Source: CAZOMR01 sp964580655
Lineage (GTDB): Bacteria; RBG-13-61-14; CAZOMR01
Direction of reading: 5' to 3'
DNA length: 7,017 nucleotides
NCBI GenBank assembly: GCA_964580655.1
Contig: CAZOMR010000181.1
Span: forward strand, 1-7,017
The notes under the pieces were generated by a model, which saw nothing but the letters and a program-made list of their open reading frames with translations, did not search any database and was not told the origin of the DNA. Positions 4,097-7,017 of this stretch are shown here, piece after piece; within the stretch, counting starts at the first letter, position 1; every line of letters starts with the position of its first letter. The position numbers were made by a program, and so were the translations under genes.

Positions 4097-5692
4097 CTAC
4101 TTGGGCAGTTCAAAGTCGGGTTTAAAGGCTGTCAGCTCTTCCCCTGTGGCATGTTCTGCCTTGAGCCGCTCCAGCTCTTCCTTGCTCAAGCCTCCAGAGA
4201 CATTGAGCTGGACGGACTGGGCCTGGCCTGTATCCTTGTCCCTGGCCGTGACATTGACTATGCCGTTAGCATCAATTTCAAAAGTGACTTCTATCTTGGG
4301 GTCTCCCTTGGGTGCGGGAGGGATTTCTGCAAGGCGGAATTCTCCAAGTAGTTCGTTTTCCTCGTATCGCTTTGACTCGCCCTGGTATATGCGAATCTTG
4401 ACAGCGGTCTGGTTATCCTTGATGGTTGTAAAGATGCGGCTGGAATCAGTGGGGATAGGGGTGTTTTTCTCGACCAGGGTGTCCATTATTCCTCCGGCAG
4501 TGGCTATTCCGAGGGACATTGGTGTTACATCCAGGAGCACGGCTCCTGCGCGTGATTCCACAAGAGTGCTGGCCTGGATACATGCACCCAGAGCCACAAC
4601 CTGCTCCGGGTCAATGTCGAATTGTGGTTCCTTGAAGAAATAGCTCTGCACGGCTTCACGCACGACCGGCATCTTTGTCGGGCCCCCCACCAGTATGAGC
4701 GCGTCAATATCATCCACTGTCATGTGTGCGTTCTGGAGGGCCTCGTCGCAGACCTTGAAGGTGCGCTGGATCAGGTCATGGATCATCTGGCCGAAGTAGT
4801 TCCGGTTTATGGAGATATCCAGGTCAAAGCCCTTGCCATCAACGGTGATGATGCCCGGGAGATTCACTTTGGTCTCGAGCTTCTCGGTCAGCTCCCATTT
4901 TGCTTTCTCAGCATGGTTGCGCAATAGCTGGAGTGCGCGCCGGTCGGTGCGGAGGTCCACATCGTGCTGGCGCATGAACATTTCGGCCATGTAGTCAATA
5001 AGGCGGTCGTCGAAGTCGTCGCCGCCGAGGTAGGTATCGCCGGCTGTGGAGACCACCTCGAAGACATCCTCCCCGATGTCAAGGATAGAGATGTCAAAGG
5101 TGCCGCCGCCGAAATCATATACCGCGATCTTCTGGCTCAGCTCTTTGCCGAAACCGTAAGCGAGTGCGGCCGCGGTAGGCTCGTTGATGATGCGCAGGAC
5201 ATTGAGCCCGGCAATGGTGCCGGCATCCTTGGTGGCCTGGCGCTGACCGTCGTTGAAGTAAGCGGGAACAGTGATCACGGCCCGATCAACCTCTTCGCCA
5301 AGATGCTTTTCGGCGATTCTCTTCATCTCCATGAGAACCATGGCCGAGATTTCAGGCAAGGAATACTCCCGGCCCTGGACATTGATCCGCACGCTCTGGT
5401 TGGGGCCCTCCACTATCTTGTAGGTGCATACTGCCTGGGCCTTTTTCACCTCCGCTGAAAAGAACTTGCGCCCGATAAGCCGCTTGGCCGAATATACCGT
5501 GTTGTCCGCGTTCTCGATCATTATTTCCTTGGCCTTGTTGCCCACGACCCTGCTGGCGTCTTGCAGAAAGGAAACCACTGAGGCCTGGATGGGTTTCTCG
5601 TCATCACCAGGCAGAATCTGCGGTTTTCCATCAATTGTCGCGGCCACGCAGGATGTGCTGGTTCCAAGGTCTATTCCGACTACCCGTCCCAT
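4097..5692 (-). CDS. DnaK-like Hsp70 chaperone lacking the C-terminal lid, 531 aa
   Basis: ATP-dependent cytoplasmic chaperone of the Hsp70 family. The frame is open to 5842, but ATG 5692 is chosen: it gives the family N-terminus GRVVGIDLGTSTSCVA and has a GAGGGGGA ribosome binding site a few bases upstream. The nucleotide-binding domain (about 1-384) has phosphate-1 GIDLGTSTS (6-14), the Lys of AKRLIGRKF (70), NEPTAAALAYG (170-180), phosphate-2 DFGGGTFDIS (193-202) and the adenosine motif LVGGPTKMP (334-342). The linker VLLDVTP (385-391) and a full beta-type substrate-binding domain (392 to about 499) follow. The protein then ends about 32 residues after GGLSKEEL, whereas DnaK has about 100 further residues of helical lid plus tail. 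Three stop codons in a row (TAG TAA TAG, 4099-4091) close the gene, so the short end does not look like a recent frameshift. It is paired with the downstream J-protein; no GrpE gene is in the window. It could be annotated dnaK, but it is more likely a paralogue. Confidence 0.95.
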   Translation of the reverse strand: MGRVVGIDLGTSTSCVAATIDGKPQILPGDDEKPIQASVVSFLQDASRVVGNKAKEIMIENADNTVYSAKRLIGRKFFSAEVKKAQAVCTYKIVEGPNQSVRINVQGREYSLPEISAMVLMEMKRIAEKHLGEEVDRAVITVPAYFNDGQRQATKDAGTIAGLNVLRIINEPTAAALAYGFGKELSQKIAVYDFGGGTFDISILDIGEDVFEVVSTAGDTYLGGDDFDDRLIDYMAEMFMRQHDVDLRTDRRALQLLRNHAEKAKWELTEKLETKVNLPGIITVDGKGFDLDISINRNYFGQMIHDLIQRTFKVCDEALQNAHMTVDDIDALILVGGPTKMPVVREAVQSYFFKEPQFDIDPEQVVALGACIQASTLVESRAGAVLLDVTPMSLGIATAGGIMDTLVEKNTPIPTDSSRIFTTIKDNQTAVKIRIYQGESKRYEENELLGEFRLAEIPPAPKGDPKIEVTFEIDANGIVNVTARDKDTGQAQSVQLNVSGGLSKEELERLKAEHATGEELTAFKPDFELPK

Positions 5693-5819
5693 GGGATCGT
5701 CCCCCTCTGTTTCTGGAAGATTAATGAATATGTTATCATAAGGCGTCAAAGAGGGCAAATTTTTTTCAATGCCATGGTTCATACCTCGGCGGGAGAGATG
5801 AAGGGGTAAGCAAGGCGGG
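5693..5819. promoter_or_regulatory. Divergent intergenic region between the Hsp70 and glycosyltransferase genes
   Basis: This 127-bp spacer must carry promoters for both divergent genes. On the minus strand TTGACG (5750 to 5745) is a fair -35 box but no good -10 lies at the usual distance; TATGAT (5740 to 5735) is a fair -10 lacking a -35. No convincing CIRCE element or sigma-32 promoter is seen. An AT-rich patch (5758-5769) lies in the middle. Confidence 0.35.
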
Positions 5820-7017
5820 ATGAAGATGAGTCGTGAAGCCAAATGGCTGGGTATAATTCTGATTGCGGCCGCGGCTTATTTCGCGCTCATTTTCAATCGC
5901 GGGATCAGCGTGGTTGATGAGGGGTATACGCTTCATCTTGCCCAGATGATCCTCCAGGGCCGCATTCCCTGCAGGGATTTCTTTTATCATGCTTTGCCCG
6001 GAACGCTTTACATTCAGGCCGCGCTCTTCTCGCTGTTTGGCGAGCGGCTGATCGTGATCCGCGTCTACGCTCTTTTACAGGCCATGATCACTGTATGGCT
6101 TTCTTTCACCATAGCACGAACATTCCAGCGAACCCCCTTCGCCCTACTCGCGCCAGTCCTGTTTATCCCCTGGAACATCCTGGTTTTCTACAGGATGGCC
6201 CATTACAATGTGGACAGCAGTTTTTTTGCCTTTTGCACGCTTTTTTTCATCCTGGGTTTTGAAGGGAGAAGATCATGGTTCTGGCTGGCCGCGGCTGGCT
6301 TGAGCGCAAGCCTGGCATTAATCTGCAAACAGAACATTGGTGTATTCACCTGTCTTTTCGCTATTTTTGCCGCGGCCCTGGTCAAGGGAGACGGTCTTTC
6401 CTTATGGAAAAGACTGGGCGTTGTTTTGATCCCGATGATCCTTCCTCTGTGCGTGCTCATAGGCTATTTCGCGGGCCAGGGCGCCCTCCCTGACCTTTAT
6501 CAAGTTGCGTTTTTAGAGGCCCTTCATTCCAAGCATGGCTGGGTGTTCAGGCTTCTTCTTCTGAGAGGCTTGCCGGCCCTGCTTTTGCTCTCAATCTATT
6601 TCGGGCTTCTCTACCTTTTATCATTATGGCTGAAAAAGGCTCGGCAGGGCTCCGGGGGCTCGCAAATAACAGCATGGGCCGCAATTATTCTTGCTCATAT
6701 AGTTATCATCGGGCTTGTTTTACATTTCCATGTTCTCAGGTTAGCAGGGAATTATCTTACCGGCCTGGTCCCTGTTGTCCTGATTTTCTTCTCCGCTTAT
6801 ATGGCCCGGAAAGACCGGGAAAGCACTGGTGAGGAGAGGGCCTGTCGCAATACTACGCTGATCTTTCTTGCCCTCACTTACCTCGGCGGGCTTGCTTCAG
6901 GGGTTGACTTTGCCCACAACCTGATGAGTTTTTGCCAGGTCTTTCTGCTGGTCGGCTATCTATTACAGCTTTCCATGTCACGATCCCGGGAAGAGCTTTC
7001 CCGGAAGCACTCGTTTT
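5820..7017 (+). CDS. GT-C type integral membrane glycosyltransferase (ArnT/PMT-like), 3' end outside the window
   Basis: An uninterrupted frame runs from ATG 5820 off the right edge, 399 codons. ATG 5826 is an alternative start; an AAGG-type ribosome binding site (5812-5815) suits either. The protein is very hydrophobic with about nine or more membrane segments. The first (about residues 9-26) is followed by a periplasmic loop with VVDEGYTLHLAQMILQG, where the Asp-Glu pair (33-34) matches the catalytic acidic position of GT-C enzymes, then YRDFFY-like CRDFFYHALPGTLY (51-64), typical of the PMT_2/ArnT superfamily. Such enzymes move a sugar from a polyprenyl-phosphate carrier to lipid A, protein or glycan on the outer face of the inner membrane; donor and acceptor cannot be told from this fragment. 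It is divergent from the Hsp70 gene, with no obvious functional link. Confidence 0.85.
   Translation, partial: MKMSREAKWLGIILIAAAAYFALIFNRGISVVDEGYTLHLAQMILQGRIPCRDFFYHALPGTLYIQAALFSLFGERLIVIRVYALLQAMITVWLSFTIARTFQRTPFALLAPVLFIPWNILVFYRMAHYNVDSSFFAFCTLFFILGFEGRRSWFWLAAAGLSASLALICKQNIGVFTCLFAIFAAALVKGDGLSLWKRLGVVLIPMILPLCVLIGYFAGQGALPDLYQVAFLEALHSKHGWVFRLLLLRGLPALLLLSIYFGLLYLLSLWLKKARQGSGGSQITAWAAIILAHIVIIGLVLHFHVLRLAGNYLTGLVPVVLIFFSAYMARKDRESTGEERACRNTTLIFLALTYLGGLASGVDFAHNLMSFCQVFLLVGYLLQLSMSRSREELSRKHSF

Noticed and set aside
3756..4643. Long plus-strand open frame of 295 codons
   Set aside because: It is antisense to the J-protein and Hsp70 genes, whose conserved motifs show that the minus strand is coding.
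5774..5809. An 11-codon upstream mini-ORF before the glycosyltransferase
   Set aside because: No ribosome binding site and no sign of a leader-peptide attenuator.
5693..5842. N-terminal extension of the Hsp70 by 50 residues (start at 5842)
   Set aside because: Hsp70 proteins begin just before the GIDLGT motif, which fits ATG 5692 with its ribosome binding site. The extension overlaps the divergent gene's start and has no family counterpart.

Overview
The window looks like bacterial chromosome from a Gram-negative organism. The Hsp70/J-protein pair, the GT-C glycosyltransferase and the moderate GC content would suit a Desulfobacterota-like ("deltaproteobacterial") genome. That placement is inference; no taxonomic marker is present.

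Layout. (1) 1-1104, left flank: the GC-rich 3' end of a cut-off gene (3-167), an unrecognised ORF (about 202-645), a gene-poor stretch, and a minus-strand rho-independent terminator (1032-1072). (2) 1105-3429, an integrated element or its remnant. A 45-bp exact direct repeat of the 3' part of tRNA-Ala (1105-1149 and 3385-3429) bounds about 2.3 kb. Inside are a possible small membrane protein (1635-1931), an AT-rich gene for an exported repeat protein with its own promoter (2044-2622), a promoter/structured RNA/terminator unit (2759-2962), a 51-codon ORF (3017-3172) and the broken C-terminal end of a tyrosine recombinase (3173-3370) lying next to the tRNA. (3) 3385-3504, intact tRNA-Ala(GGC) on the minus strand with a good promoter. 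(4) 3522-5692, minus strand: an Hsp70/DnaK paralogue without the C-terminal helical lid, followed 47 nt later by a J-domain protein with a TPR-like tail. (5) 5820-7017, plus strand and divergent from the Hsp70 gene: the N-terminal 399 codons of a multi-pass GT-C/ArnT-PMT-like glycosyltransferase that runs off the window.

How it fits together. The ancestral order was probably J-protein, then tRNA-Ala, then the terminator now at 1032-1072. Site-specific recombination in the tRNA anticodon loop inserted an element that restored an intact tRNA but pushed the original 3' end and its terminator 2.28 kb away. The element has since lost most of its integrase, so it is probably immobile, while the repeat-protein gene and the RNA unit still look intact. 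The Hsp70 and J-protein genes form a likely two-gene chaperone operon of core chromosomal origin.
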